A stretch of 64,000 bases of DNA from an uncultured Collinsella sp. (GCA_902465015.1 CABQLK010000001.1:1-64000), one strand, 5' to 3'. Counted from the first letter of the stretch, positions 8,548 through 16,432 are shown. The notes: generated from the sequence alone by a model not told the origin. Numbers and translations are program-made.

Positions 8548-9105
8548 CTAGCTCAGCATTGCATCCATCATCTCGGAGTTGACGGAGTCGTCGGCAGACC
8601 ACTCGCCATCGTCGTTGCAGGTGTACTTGAAGATAACCGTGGTCTTTCTGGGCTCGGTGGCCTTGGTCACATCGACCATAACCTGACCGGCCATCTTGTA
8701 CAGCTCGTCATCGGAAGGAACCGTGTCAAGCGCGGCGACCTTCTCCTGATACTGGGTGGAGAAGTCCTCGACGATCTTGTTCATAGACTTGCAGGTGATG
8801 GAGACCTCGGCGGTCGCGACACCCTTGTCTTCGTCGACCGTCACGTCGCCGATCTTGTAGTCAAAGCCCTCGAGATAGGTCTTGGCATACTCCTTGGGAT
8901 CGATACCCAGCTGCTCGAACTCGTCGCCCGAAGCCTCCTCCAGACCAGAGAGGAAGTCGTCGCCACCGTTCTTGACCTCGTCAAACTGAGTCGTAAGATC
9001 CTCGGTGATGAGTTCCTCGACCGAAGGGCCTCCGCAACCGGAAAGCAGGACCACGCATGCAACCAAGACGGCCATGAGGGGCGCAAGCAGCAGCTTCTTT
9101 TTCAT
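8548..9105 (-). CDS. Putative secreted lipoprotein, DUF5105-like
   Basis: 185 residues from the ATG at 9105, which follows GGGAGGA; the longer in-frame extension has no signal peptide start. The N terminus is MKKK plus a hydrophobic stretch and the lipobox LSGC, so the mature protein starts at Cys and is membrane-anchored outside the cell. The rest is an acidic alpha/beta domain with repeated TTQFDEVKNGGDDFL-like and EYAKTYLEGFDYKIG segments, similar to small lipoproteins that are abundant in Coriobacteriia. Function unknown. The exact DUF assignment is tentative. Confidence 0.75.
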   Translation of the reverse strand: MKKKLLLAPLMAVLVACVVLLSGCGGPSVEELITEDLTTQFDEVKNGGDDFLSGLEEASGDEFEQLGIDPKEYAKTYLEGFDYKIGDVTVDEDKGVATAEVSITCKSMNKIVEDFSTQYQEKVAALDTVPSDDELYKMAGQVMVDVTKATEPRKTTVIFKYTCNDDGEWSADDSVNSEMMDAMLS

Positions 9106-9286
9106 GTTGTTCCTCCCAATGAGCGGCACCGCGCTTCCCAGACGCGGCGCACGTTGTAATAAGTAAGCCCATACTATCCGCTTATGAACACCCTCGGCAA
9201 CGCGAAGGCACGGTCGGTTCGTTTTAGCGTCCGAACGGTTTGCAAGCCCGCCCAACGTGCAATAAAACGCTTTCCCGCGGTGCAAT

Positions 9287-9315
9287 AAAAAAGGTGGCCG
9301 GAAAACCCGACCACC
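9287..9315 (-). terminator. Terminator of the EIIA gene
   Basis: Hairpin GGTGG-C-CGG / CCG-A-CCACC (9293-9301 with 9307-9315) followed on the minus strand by six T (9287-9292). It lies 27 bp after the EIIA stop codon. Confidence 0.65.
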
Positions 9316-9341
9316 CTTGCACATCCTTTGGATGCCGCAAT

Positions 9342-9878
9342 TTACTTGCGGACGACCTTAACGATGGCGTCACCGGCGGCGACAGCGGAGTCGGCCTCGA
9401 CGGCGAGTTCGACATCGGCAAACTCGGCGGTGTTGGACACGGCCACGACGACGCAGTCCTTGTAACCGGCGGCAGCAATCTTGGCGCGGTCAATCTTGAG
9501 GATGGGCTGGCCGGCCTTCACGACGTCGTCGGCCTTGACGAAGCCCTCGAAGCCGTCACCGTTCATGTTGACGGTATCGACGCCAACGTGCACCAGAACC
9601 TCGATGCCGCTATCGGACTGCAGACCCACGGCGTGACCCATGGTGACGGTCACCTTACCGTCGCAGGGAGCGTAGACCAGATCGTCCTCGGGCCACACGG
9701 CACAGCCCTTGCCCAGAACCTCGCCACCAAAAACGGGATCGGGCACGTCGGCCATCTTGATGACCTTGCCCTTGACGGGCGAGCACAGCACGTCGGCGCC
9801 AGCAGAAGCAGAGATGGAGGCCGGAGCAGCGGCAGCCGCGGGCTCAGCCTTCTTCTTGAACATGTCAAACAGACCCAT
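9342..9878 (-). CDS. PTS glucose-type EIIA component
   Basis: 178 residues from the ATG at 9878, preceded by AGAGGAG. The domain is the EIIA-Glc beta-sandwich: LCSPVKGKVIKMADVPDPVF, then TMGHAVGLQSDSG and the phosphorylated histidine in VLVHVGVDTV. A ~25-residue Ala/Lys-rich N-terminal segment (MFKKKAEPAAAAAP) resembles the amphipathic or linker tail of stand-alone EIIA-Glc. It accepts phosphate from HPr and passes it to an EIIB domain. No EIIBC gene is in the window, so it probably serves a permease elsewhere. It is divergent from an RpiR-type gene remnant. Confidence 0.92.
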   Translation of the reverse strand: MGLFDMFKKKAEPAAAAAPASISASAGADVLCSPVKGKVIKMADVPDPVFGGEVLGKGCAVWPEDDLVYAPCDGKVTVTMGHAVGLQSDSGIEVLVHVGVDTVNMNGDGFEGFVKADDVVKAGQPILKIDRAKIAAAGYKDCVVVAVSNTAEFADVELAVEADSAVAAGDAIVKVVRK

Positions 9879-10014
9879 ACGTTTTCTCCTCTTGATTAAG
9901 CGCAACGTTGTGCGCATGCCTACGGTAATTATAGTGCCAAATGGTTCAAATGCTAAGGTGGGGACTCGAATCGCGAGCCCTTCCCGGTAGCGCTCGTGGA
10001 ATGGAGCGTCTCCT

Positions 10015-10620
10015 TTGCATCGCGGATCGATAAGCCGAGTATCGCCTGCGCGGGTTATCGAGCGCATGGAGGGTCTCTACCAGACCACGCTGGCCGAGAC
10101 ACAGGAGCTGCTCGACCCCACGCAGCTTGACCACGCCGCCAAACTCATCGCGAACGCCCGGCAGGTCGACATCTACACGGGCTCGCACAATCTCTATCCA
10201 GCGGGAATGTTCCGCGATCGCCTGCTCTCCGCCGGTAAAAGCGCGACGTGCCACGACAATGTCGAGGCCCAGGTGCGCACGGCGCTCGCCTCGGGCCCCG
10301 ACCATGCGGCAATCGTCATCTCCTACAGCGGCCTTGCCCCCAGCCTCAAGGACATCTTGCCGATCCTCAGCAGTCAGCATGTCCCGGTCATCGTCATCGG
10401 CACGCCATACTGCGCGCGCATTCACCCCGGCTTTGCCGCCTACCTTACAGTGAGCGACCACGAGAGCATGACGCATCGCATCACGCAGTTTGCGAGCCAC
10501 ATCGCCGTGCAATACGTGCTCGATTCGCTCTACAGCAGCTACTTCGCCAAAGACTACGCCCGCTGCGCCGAATTCCTAGAGCGCTCATTCCCCTACACCC
10601 GCCTGCCCGGACTCAAGTAG
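10015..10620 (+). CDS. MurR/RpiR-type SIS-domain protein lacking its HTH domain (probable gene remnant)
   Basis: About 185-201 residues depending on start: TTG at 10015 or ATG at 10066, neither with a good ribosome binding site. The sequence matches the linker and SIS sugar-phosphate-binding domain of RpiR regulators (VIERMEGLYQTTLAETQELL, IYTGSHNLYPAGMFRDRLL, IVISYSGLAPSLKDI). The ~80-residue N-terminal helix-turn-helix domain is absent. The frame is open only back to a TAG at 9988, 110 bp from the divergent EIIA gene, so there is no room for it. I read this as a 5'-truncated regulator that once controlled the PTS gene. It could still make a sugar-phosphate-binding protein. Confidence 0.7.
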   Translation: MHRGSISRVSPARVIERMEGLYQTTLAETQELLDPTQLDHAAKLIANARQVDIYTGSHNLYPAGMFRDRLLSAGKSATCHDNVEAQVRTALASGPDHAAIVISYSGLAPSLKDILPILSSQHVPVIVIGTPYCARIHPGFAAYLTVSDHESMTHRITQFASHIAVQYVLDSLYSSYFAKDYARCAEFLERSFPYTRLPGLK

Positions 10621-10624
10621 CGAC

Positions 10625-10688
10625 GAGCGTGGATAATCTCCCACTTTGAGGCCGTACATAGACCAAAACCGGGAGATTATCCACGCTC
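10625..10688. repeat. 18-bp perfect inverted repeat with 28-nt loop
   Basis: Arms GAGCGTGGATAATCTCCC at 10625-10642 and the exact complement at 10671-10688, enclosing 28 nt. It begins 4 bp after the RpiR-like stop, so it may serve as terminator. A second inverted repeat with an equal 28-nt loop lies at 16533-16599. Confidence 0.8.
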
Positions 10689-10735
10689 ATTTTGCGGGTA
10701 GTCGTTGGGAGTGTCCCAAGGTACCGGCAGAGACG

Positions 10736-10750
10736 ATATGAGCAGGACAT
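10736..10750. repeat. IS left inverted repeat
   Basis: ATATGAGCAGGACAT, the exact complement of 12276-12290. It starts 4-5 bp inside the left end, as in IS1111-type subterminal repeats. Confidence 0.85.
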
Positions 10751-10842
10751 AAAAACATTGAGAGCCCCTGCTGCATGAAAGACCGCGGATTAGGCCGACA
10801 ATGGTGAGTGTCTAATCCAACCGTGGCGGCCACGCCGCATTC

Positions 10843-11970
10843 ATGGAAGGGGCTCCCAGGCTCGATACTACCACCTTCATCGGCCTCGACGTCCACGCCC
10901 GCTCGATAAAGGCCGTCTCCCTCGACGTCATGACCGGGGAGGTACGTGCCGCGACCTTCGGCTACGACGCCGGCGCCGTCGCGGAGTGGGTCCGTTCCGT
11001 GGACCCCAGGGCCAGGTGCGTGTACGAGTCCGGGGTCACGGGCTTCGACCTGCAGAAGAGGCTTTCCGGCCTGGGGGTCGACTGCGTGGTCGGCGCCGTC
11101 TCGAAGATGATCAAGCCCAGCGCGGACAGGCGCAGGAAGAACGACCGCAACGACGCCGAGTTCCTCGCCCGCATGCTGTCGGTCGGCAACGTGGTCGAGG
11201 CGTGGGTCCCCGACGACGAGTGCGAGGCCGCCCGCGACCTGACCAGGGCGCTCGAGGACGCGAGGGACGACCTCTCGCGCTCGAAGCAGCGGCTCTCCAA
11301 GTTCCTGCTCAGGCACGGGCTCGTCTTCGACGAGAGGACGCCCACCGGCCGCAGGAAGGGCAACTGGACCCGGGCGCACTGGTCCTGGATCGAGTCGATA
11401 AGGTTCGCGGAGAGGGCCGACAACGACGTGCTCGCCTACTACGTCGACGCGGTCAGGCGGGCGGCGGAGGAGAAGGCGAGGCTCGAGGGGCTCGTCGAGG
11501 CCGAGGCCCGCAAGCCCAGGTGGAGGAAGAGGGTCGACTCCCTCCGCTGCCTCAAGGGCGTAGACACCGCGTCCGCCGCCGACCTCGTGTTCGAGGCCGG
11601 CGAGTTCTCGAGGTTCAGGAACGCCCGCTCGTTCGCGGCGTGGGTCGGCCTGACGCCCTCCGAGCACTCCAGCGGGGAGAGCGACCGCAGGGGCGCGATC
11701 ACCAAGGCTGGCAACAAGCACCTGAGGAAGACGCTGGTCGAGGCCGCGTGGCACTACCTGACGTGCTCGGGGCGGCCGAAGGGCCTCGCCAAGGGCCAGG
11801 CCCCGGACCGGGGCGCCCGGAGGCATGCCGCCAAGGGCGTGCGGAGGCTGGTCGAGAGGCGGGAGTCGCTGCTCGCGCGCGGGGTCCACGGCAACAAGGC
11901 GAACGTGGCCACGGCGCGCGAGCTCGCCTGCTGGGTGTGGGCGGTCGGCCTCATGGCCGAGGAGGCGTAG
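10843..11970 (+). CDS. IS110 family transposase (DEDD recombinase)
   Basis: 375 residues. The N-terminal RuvC-like DEDD domain has FIGLDVHARSIKAV (first Asp), the Glu of VYESGVTG, and KNDRNDAEFLARML (last two Asp). The C-terminal Tnp_IS116/IS902 domain has LKGVDTASAADL and the conserved Ser region GLTPSEHSSGE. Both domains are intact and the frame is unbroken, so the enzyme is likely active. Codon use is more strongly GC-biased (AGG, CTC, GCG) than in neighbouring genes, consistent with an imported element. It directs RNA-guided recombination in families where this has been studied. Confidence 0.95.
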   Translation: MEGAPRLDTTTFIGLDVHARSIKAVSLDVMTGEVRAATFGYDAGAVAEWVRSVDPRARCVYESGVTGFDLQKRLSGLGVDCVVGAVSKMIKPSADRRRKNDRNDAEFLARMLSVGNVVEAWVPDDECEAARDLTRALEDARDDLSRSKQRLSKFLLRHGLVFDERTPTGRRKGNWTRAHWSWIESIRFAERADNDVLAYYVDAVRRAAEEKARLEGLVEAEARKPRWRKRVDSLRCLKGVDTASAADLVFEAGEFSRFRNARSFAAWVGLTPSEHSSGESDRRGAITKAGNKHLRKTLVEAAWHYLTCSGRPKGLAKGQAPDRGARRHAAKGVRRLVERRESLLARGVHGNKANVATARELACWVWAVGLMAEEA

Positions 11971-12275
11971 GGGGGGGCGGTCCCCCGCACATAAGCCGAT
12001 CACCCCGGAAGCGGTTCGATCCGAAGCCGTTGAGGCGAACCTCAGGTCCCTTTTCTGCGAGCGCCCAGGGCGCCACACGCGTGCACAGACTGTCGGTTCG
12101 ACGTAGAAGCCTCAGCCGTAGCAACGGATTGCCCAGCGAGAGATCGCCGCGGGCGGATATTAAACTGCAAAGACGAGCGTCGGTAAGACACGCCGAGGTC
12201 GCCGCGGACGGGCTGATATAGGGAGAGGGCCTGACCCCATATCGTTGGGGCCAGGCCCGATTTTGCCTCTTGACA
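11971..12275 (+). ncRNA. Candidate bridge RNA in the right non-coding end of the IS
   Basis: About 305 bp without a credible gene, between the transposase stop and the right inverted repeat. Two features fit a guide RNA. The segment CCTTTTCTGC (12049-12058) is the exact complement of GCAGAAAAGG, the target rebuilt across the insertion junction. The loop of the hairpin at 12227-12258 contains CATATCGT (12238-12245), the exact complement of ACGATATG at the left end (10733-10740). In IS1111-type elements the bridge RNA is known to lie at the right end. RNA limits and folding are not established here. Confidence 0.5.
12227..12258 (+). terminator. Strong hairpin near the IS right end
   Basis: Stem GGGCCTG/CAGGCCC (12227-12233 with 12252-12258) and inner CCCCA/TGGGG (12235-12239 with 12246-12250), loop TATCGT, followed by GATTTTGCC. 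It could stop transcription leaving the transposase. Its loop is complementary to the IS left end, so it may instead be the donor-binding loop of a bridge RNA. Confidence 0.6.
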
Positions 12276-12290
12276 ATGTCCTGCTCATAT
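12276..12290. repeat. IS right inverted repeat
   Basis: ATGTCCTGCTCATAT, the perfect complement of 10736-10750. It is followed directly by the AAAAGGAACGTCCCC flank. Confidence 0.85.
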
Positions 12291-12377
12291 TAAAAGGAAC
12301 GTCCCCAAGTGCCGGCCCGGCAACGCCGATGTTCTGGCAACAACAGCAAGTGGGCCGCATTTTGTCCGGAGCAAAAC

Positions 12378-12513
12378 AACGCCGCAAGTAGAGGACGGAC
12401 AGCGAGCGACGTCCAGGGCGAACAAGTTGGCATGAAAAAGGCGAGGCATTGACCTTCTGGTCATGCCTCGCCTTTTGAATGACAAATTGTCGTCCTGGGC
12501 GGCGCGCAGCGTC
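12378..12513. repeat. 136-bp intergenic repeat, copy 2
   Basis: It has the same length and orientation as 8377-8512 with three substitutions. A GTCCCCAAGTGCCGG unit (about 12302-12316) stands upstream of it, as in copy 1, so the whole block (GTCCCC unit plus 136 bp) appears duplicated. Confidence 0.9.
12436..12476. terminator. Bidirectional terminator in repeat copy 2
   Basis: Stem AAAAGGCGAGGCAT / ATGCCTCGCCTTTT (12436-12449 with 12463-12476), flanked by A/T tracts. It would stop both minus-strand pyrE transcripts and plus-strand transcripts leaving the IS. Confidence 0.8.
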
Positions 12514-12518
12514 GGCCG

Positions 12519-12546
12519 GTTACGGCGTTTGGCAAAACGCCGTAAC
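12519..12546 (-). terminator. Hairpin at the end of pyrE
   Basis: A perfect 12-bp stem (12519-12530 with 12535-12546) with a GGCA loop directly abuts the pyrE stop codon. Its sequence differs from the corresponding hairpin at 8517-8545, but the position relative to the 136-bp repeat is the same. Confidence 0.65.
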
Positions 12547-13226
12547 TAACGCGCTCCGTACTGCTCGTAGTAGGCGTCGATGGCGGTCTTGAGCTCGTCG
12601 TCGATGACAACCTTGCCGTCGATCTCGTGGTTGTAGAGGGTCTCGACGACCTCAGCCATGGAGACGATGCTCGCGACGGGGAAACCGTACTTGGCCTCGA
12701 TCTCCTTCTGCGCGGTGGTCACACCGCCCTTGCCGACCTCCATGCGGTTGAGGGACACGATCAGGCCCTTGATCTCGACATCGGCAGCAGCCTTGACCTT
12801 GGGATAGGTCTCGTCGATGGACTTGCCGCTGGTGGTAACGTCCTCGACCATGACCACACGGTCGCCGTCCTTGGGCTCATAACCCAGCAGGTTGCCCTTA
12901 TCGGCACCGTGGTCCTTGGCCTCCTTGCGGTCGCAGCAGTACTTGACCTCCTTGCCGTACAGCTCGTGGTAGGCAATTGCGGTCACGACGGCCAGCGGAA
13001 TACCCTTGTAGGCCGGTCCAAACAGCACATCAAAGTCGTCGCCAAAGTTATCGTGGATGGCCTGGGCGTAATACTCGCCCAGCTTCTTGAGCTGATAGCC
13101 CGTCACGTAAGCGCCGGCGTTCATAAAGAACGGGGACTGACGGCCGCTCTTGAGCGTAAAGCTGCCGAACTTAAGGACGTCGGACTCGACCATAAACTTG
13201 ATGAACTCTTGCTTGTAAGCCTCCAT
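12546..13226 (-). CDS. pyrE: Orotate phosphoribosyltransferase
   Basis: 226 residues. It transfers orotate to PRPP to make OMP in pyrimidine synthesis. The PRPP-binding motif VVMVEDVTTSGKS and the substrate segment FTLKSGRQSPFFMNAG are present. A catalytic Lys/flexible-loop region (CCDRKEAKDHGADKGNLLG) is also clear. The start has GAGAGGAG upstream. It is a stand-alone gene here, without other pyr genes, and ends in a hairpin plus the 136-bp repeat terminator. Confidence 0.96.
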   Translation of the reverse strand: MEAYKQEFIKFMVESDVLKFGSFTLKSGRQSPFFMNAGAYVTGYQLKKLGEYYAQAIHDNFGDDFDVLFGPAYKGIPLAVVTAIAYHELYGKEVKYCCDRKEAKDHGADKGNLLGYEPKDGDRVVMVEDVTTSGKSIDETYPKVKAAADVEIKGLIVSLNRMEVGKGGVTTAQKEIEAKYGFPVASIVSMAEVVETLYNHEIDGKVVIDDELKTAIDAYYEQYGAR

Positions 13227-13428
13227 GCGGGCTCCTCTCGTAATCGCGTACGTGCCTTCCAGTTTAGCGCAGGCGAAGCGTAGATGCGGGCGCGCTTTGG
13301 GGCCACGGCATTCTGTAAAGGCTTTGTCAGGGGGAATGGTTTTCCGAACAATGGGGTTGACATGTCAAACCCCCTCATCAAGAATACGGGCGGATTAAAA
13401 AGGGGTACGAGATACCCAAAGCGCGCTG

Positions 13429-13600
13429 CGCTCAGCCTTTAGGAGGTGTGCCATGGAAGGCAGTCCTAGTCGAAAAACCTGCATGTCGCCCTCGGCGCGC
13501 CGCGAGGACTCCGCACACGCATAAACGCCACCGGCAGATCGCCAAAACCACCGCAAAGGCGCGCTGCACCCTTTGTGGGCTCAAGAGCTTGACGTGAGCG
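13429..13600 (+). promoter_or_regulatory. Long structured leader of mgtA, possible magnesium-sensing element
   Basis: 172 nt closed by a CGCTCA/TGAGCG stem (13429-13434 with 13595-13600). The segments TTTAGGAGGTGTGCC near the 5' side and GCTCAAGAGCTTGACG near the 3' side resemble the conserved ends of the M-box (ykoK) magnesium riboswitch, and the length fits. The match is imperfect: the central hairpin ACCGCAAAGG...CCCTTTGTGG looks more like a repeat hairpin found at 27037-27087. A Mg2+ transporter gene downstream makes magnesium control plausible. A translated leader peptide is the main alternative. Confidence 0.35.
13453..13524 (+). CDS. Possible 23-residue leader peptide upstream of mgtA
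   Basis: ATG at 13453 is preceded by an excellent ribosome binding site (TAGGAGGT, 13440-13447). The peptide MEGSPSRKTC...DSAHA is rich in Ser, Arg and Pro. Short translated leaders with Pro or acidic codons control mgtA in enterobacteria, so a similar coupling is conceivable. The ribosome site coincides with the segment that would be the M-box core, so only one of the two readings may be right. Confidence 0.3.
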   Translation: MEGSPSRKTCMSPSARREDSAHA

Positions 13601-13663
13601 ACATCTAGGTTTTTTGAAGCAAATACGACACGTACGCTAACTCCCCTCAACAAGGAGGACCCT

Positions 13664-16432
13664 ATGCTGATGCTCAAAACCGTCACGGTACTCGAAGCCA
13701 TCTCCAAGCGCCGCCGCACGGCGCGCCCTGCCGCTCATACCGGCCTGTCCAAGAACACCATATTCGCCGCCACCCATAGTGCCGAGGACGCCCTCGTACT
13801 GCTTGACGCCACGGCAAACGGCCTCACCGTCGAGCAGGCAACTGAGCGCCTGAACGCCGTCGGCCCCAACGCCATCGAGGCAACGACCAAAACGCTCGCC
13901 CGCCGCATCGCCGACGCGTTCATCGATCCCTTCGCCGGCATCCTCGCCGCGCTCGCACTGGTCTCGCTCTACATCGACGTGCTCGCCGTGCCCGAACCGC
14001 AGCGCGACCCCTCCACGGTCATCGTCATCGGCACCATGCTGCTGGTATCGGGCGGCATGAAGTTTATCCAGGAAGCCCGCAGCGGCAATGCGGCCGAGGC
14101 CCTCAAGGACCTGGTCTCCAACACTTGCACCGCCCTGCGCGACGGCGAGCGCATCGAGATCCCCTTCGACGAGCTCGTCCCCGGCGATGTAATCCGTCTC
14201 TCTGCCGGCGATATGGTGCCGGCAGATGCCCGCATCATCACCGCGCGCGACCTGTTTGTGATCGAGTCCGCACTCACCGGCGAGAGCGAGGCCGTCGAGA
14301 AGACCACCGCCGTCACCGTCGTCGAGGGCGCCGACGGCTCCGCACTGCCACTCTCTGCCTGCAAGAACATCGTCTTTACCGGCACCTCCGTGCAAAACGG
14401 CGCCGCCATGGCGCTTGTCGTTGCCACCGGCTCGGACACCTACCTGGGCGGCATCGCCAAGATGCTCAACGGGCGCGGCGAAAAGAGCGCGTTTGACCGC
14501 GGCGTCTCGAGCGTCTCCATGCTGCTGGTGCGCCTGATGCTCGTTATGGCGCCGGCCGTCTTTGCCATCAACGCCGCCACCAAGGGCAACGTCATCGACG
14601 CGCTGCTGTTCGCCACGAGCGTGGCCGTGGGCATCACGCCGCAGATGCTTCCCGTCATCGTGACCACGAGCCTGTCGCAGGGCGCCAAGGACCTCGCCCG
14701 TCGCCAGGTTATCGTCAAGGAGCTGCCGGCGATTCAAAACCTCGGAGCGATGGACGTCCTGTGCTGCGACAAGACCGGCACCCTCACCGAAGACCGCATC
14801 GTGCTCGAGCGCTATCTCAGCACCGACGGCAACGAAGACGCACGCGTGCTGCGCCATGCATTTTTGAATAGCTTCTTCCAAACCGGCCTCAAAAACCTTA
14901 TCGACCTGGCCGTAATCGACCGTGCCGATGTGACGCCCTCGACCGTCGTGCCCGATTCTATGCTGGGCCAGAGTCTGCGCGACCGCTATACCAAGGTCGA
15001 CGAGGTTCCCTTCGATTTCTCGCGCCGTCGCCTGAGCGTAGTTGTCGCCGACGCCCAAGGCAAAACCCAGATGGTTACCAAGGGCGCTGCCGAGGAAATG
15101 CTCGAGATCTGCTCCTTTGTCGAGATCGATGGCATCGCTCAGCCGCTCACCGACGAGAAGCTCGCCCAGATTCGCAAGCAGATCGTCGGACTTAACGCTG
15201 AGGGCCTACGCGTAATTGCCGTGGCGCAGAAGACCAATCCGCGCTGCGTGGGCGAGTTTGGCATCGCCGACGAGTGCGACATGGTGCTGATGGGCTTTTT
15301 GGCCTTCCTCGATCCGCCCAAAGCAAGTGCCGCGGGCGCCGTCGCCGCCCTCGAGGCCAAGGGCGTGGCGGTCAAGGTCCTAACCGGCGACAACGACCGC
15401 GTCGCCGCCACCGTCTGCGAGCAGATTGGTATCGATGCGAGCAACGTCTTGCTCGGCTCCGAGATCGATGCGCTCGATGACGCCGAACTTGCCGAGCGCG
15501 CCGAGAAAACCCACCTCTTCGCCAAGCTCTCGCCGCTGCAGAAGGCGCGCCTGGTACGTGTCATGCGCGAGATGCTCGGCCACACCGTGGGCTTTATGGG
15601 CGACGGCATCAACGACGCCGCCGCCATGCGTGCGAGCGATTGCGGCATATCGGTCGATTCGGCCGTCGATATTGCCAAGGAATCCGCCGATATCATCTTG
15701 CTTCAGAAGGACCTGGGCGTGCTCGAGCGCGGCATCATCGAAGGCCGCCGCACTTACGGCAACCTGCTCAAGTACCTCAAGACCACGGTGAGCTCCAACT
15801 TTGGCAATGTGCTGTCCGTGACCGTCGCGAGCCTGTTCTTGCCGTTTTTGCCCATGAGCGCCCTGCAGCTGGTACTGCTGTCGCTGGTCTACGAGATCGT
15901 GTGCATCGCGCTGCCGTGGGACACCGTCGATGACGCCTGGACTGCCCGCCCGCGTGCCTGGGACGCCGCGTCCATCAAGGGCTTCATGCTCGAGCTGGGC
16001 CCCGTGAGCTCGCTGTTTGACATCGTGACCTTCGCCGCGCTCTTCTTTGTCGTGTGCCCCGCCGCCGTGGACGCAAGCTGGCCCGAGCTTGCCGCCGCGG
16101 GCGACGTCGCGGGTATGGCGACCTTTGCTGCGCTCTTCCAGGGCGGCTGGTTTGTCGAGTCCATGTGGTCGCAGACACTCGTGGTCCACATGTTGCGCTC
16201 CCCGCATCTGCCGAGCCCACGCGACCACGCCGCGCCCGCATTGTGCGTTCTTACCGTGCTGGGCCTGGCGCTCGTCACCTGGCTGCCGGCAAGCCCCATC
16301 GCCGATGCGCTCGGCCTCATGCCGCTGCCCACGAGCTTTTTTGGGCTGCTCATTGGCATCGTTACCGCCTATATCGCGCTCACCCAGCTGGCGAAGCGCC
16401 GCTACATTGCCCGCCACGGCGAGCTGCTGTAG
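13664..16432 (+). CDS. mgtA: Magnesium-importing P-type ATPase MgtA
   Basis: 922 residues, the usual size of P-IIIB ATPases, with AAGGAGGA before the start. The phosphorylation site DKTGTLTED begins at Asp369. The actuator loop has LTGES, the nucleotide domain KGAAEEML, and the hinge MGDGINDAAAM. The helix 4 segment VAVGITPQMLPVIVT and the sequence AIQNLGAMDVL are specific to MgtA/MgtB, not calcium or proton pumps. About ten membrane helices are expected, with the last four in residues ~700-910. It imports Mg2+ at the cytoplasmic membrane. It has a long leader that may sense magnesium. Confidence 0.93.
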   Translation: MLMLKTVTVLEAISKRRRTARPAAHTGLSKNTIFAATHSAEDALVLLDATANGLTVEQATERLNAVGPNAIEATTKTLARRIADAFIDPFAGILAALALVSLYIDVLAVPEPQRDPSTVIVIGTMLLVSGGMKFIQEARSGNAAEALKDLVSNTCTALRDGERIEIPFDELVPGDVIRLSAGDMVPADARIITARDLFVIESALTGESEAVEKTTAVTVVEGADGSALPLSACKNIVFTGTSVQNGAAMALVVATGSDTYLGGIAKMLNGRGEKSAFDRGVSSVSMLLVRLMLVMAPAVFAINAATKGNVIDALLFATSVAVGITPQMLPVIVTTSLSQGAKDLARRQVIVKELPAIQNLGAMDVLCCDKTGTLTEDRIVLERYLSTDGNEDARVLRHAFLNSFFQTGLKNLIDLAVIDRADVTPSTVVPDSMLGQSLRDRYTKVDEVPFDFSRRRLSVVVADAQGKTQMVTKGAAEEMLEICSFVEIDGIAQPLTDEKLAQIRKQIVGLNAEGLRVIAVAQKTNPRCVGEFGIADECDMVLMGFLAFLDPPKASAAGAVAALEAKGVAVKVLTGDNDRVAATVCEQIGIDASNVLLGSEIDALDDAELAERAEKTHLFAKLSPLQKARLVRVMREMLGHTVGFMGDGINDAAAMRASDCGISVDSAVDIAKESADIILLQKDLGVLERGIIEGRRTYGNLLKYLKTTVSSNFGNVLSVTVASLFLPFLPMSALQLVLLSLVYEIVCIALPWDTVDDAWTARPRAWDAASIKGFMLELGPVSSLFDIVTFAALFFVVCPAAVDASWPELAAAGDVAGMATFAALFQGGWFVESMWSQTLVVHMLRSPHLPSPRDHAAPALCVLTVLGLALVTWLPASPIADALGLMPLPTSFFGLLIGIVTAYIALTQLAKRRYIARHGELL

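Larger units (their letters stand above)
10732..12291 (+). mobile_element. IS110-family (IS1111-like) insertion sequence, complete
   Basis: About 1.56 kb. The ends are defined by perfect 15-bp inverted repeats slightly inside the tips and by comparison with an empty site. The left flank ends GTACCGGCAG, the right flank starts AAAAGGAACGTCC, and the paralogous sequence at 8327-8346 reads CCGGCAGAAAAGGAACGTCC without the insert. The element has one transposase gene, a short left non-coding end (~110 bp) and a long right non-coding end (~320 bp). The subterminal repeats and long right end fit the IS1111 subgroup. Boundaries are uncertain by 1-2 bp because of the A run. Confidence 0.85.

Noticed and set aside
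10986..12221. A 411-codon frame overlapping the transposase on the same strand
   Set aside because: Extremely Arg/Gly-rich alternate frame of a high-GC gene. The 375-residue frame has the full DEDD transposase motifs.
8377..12513. Composite transposon bounded by the 136-bp repeats
   Set aside because: The repeats contain no transposase or inverted ends and look like terminator modules. The only transposase is a self-contained IS110-type element between them.
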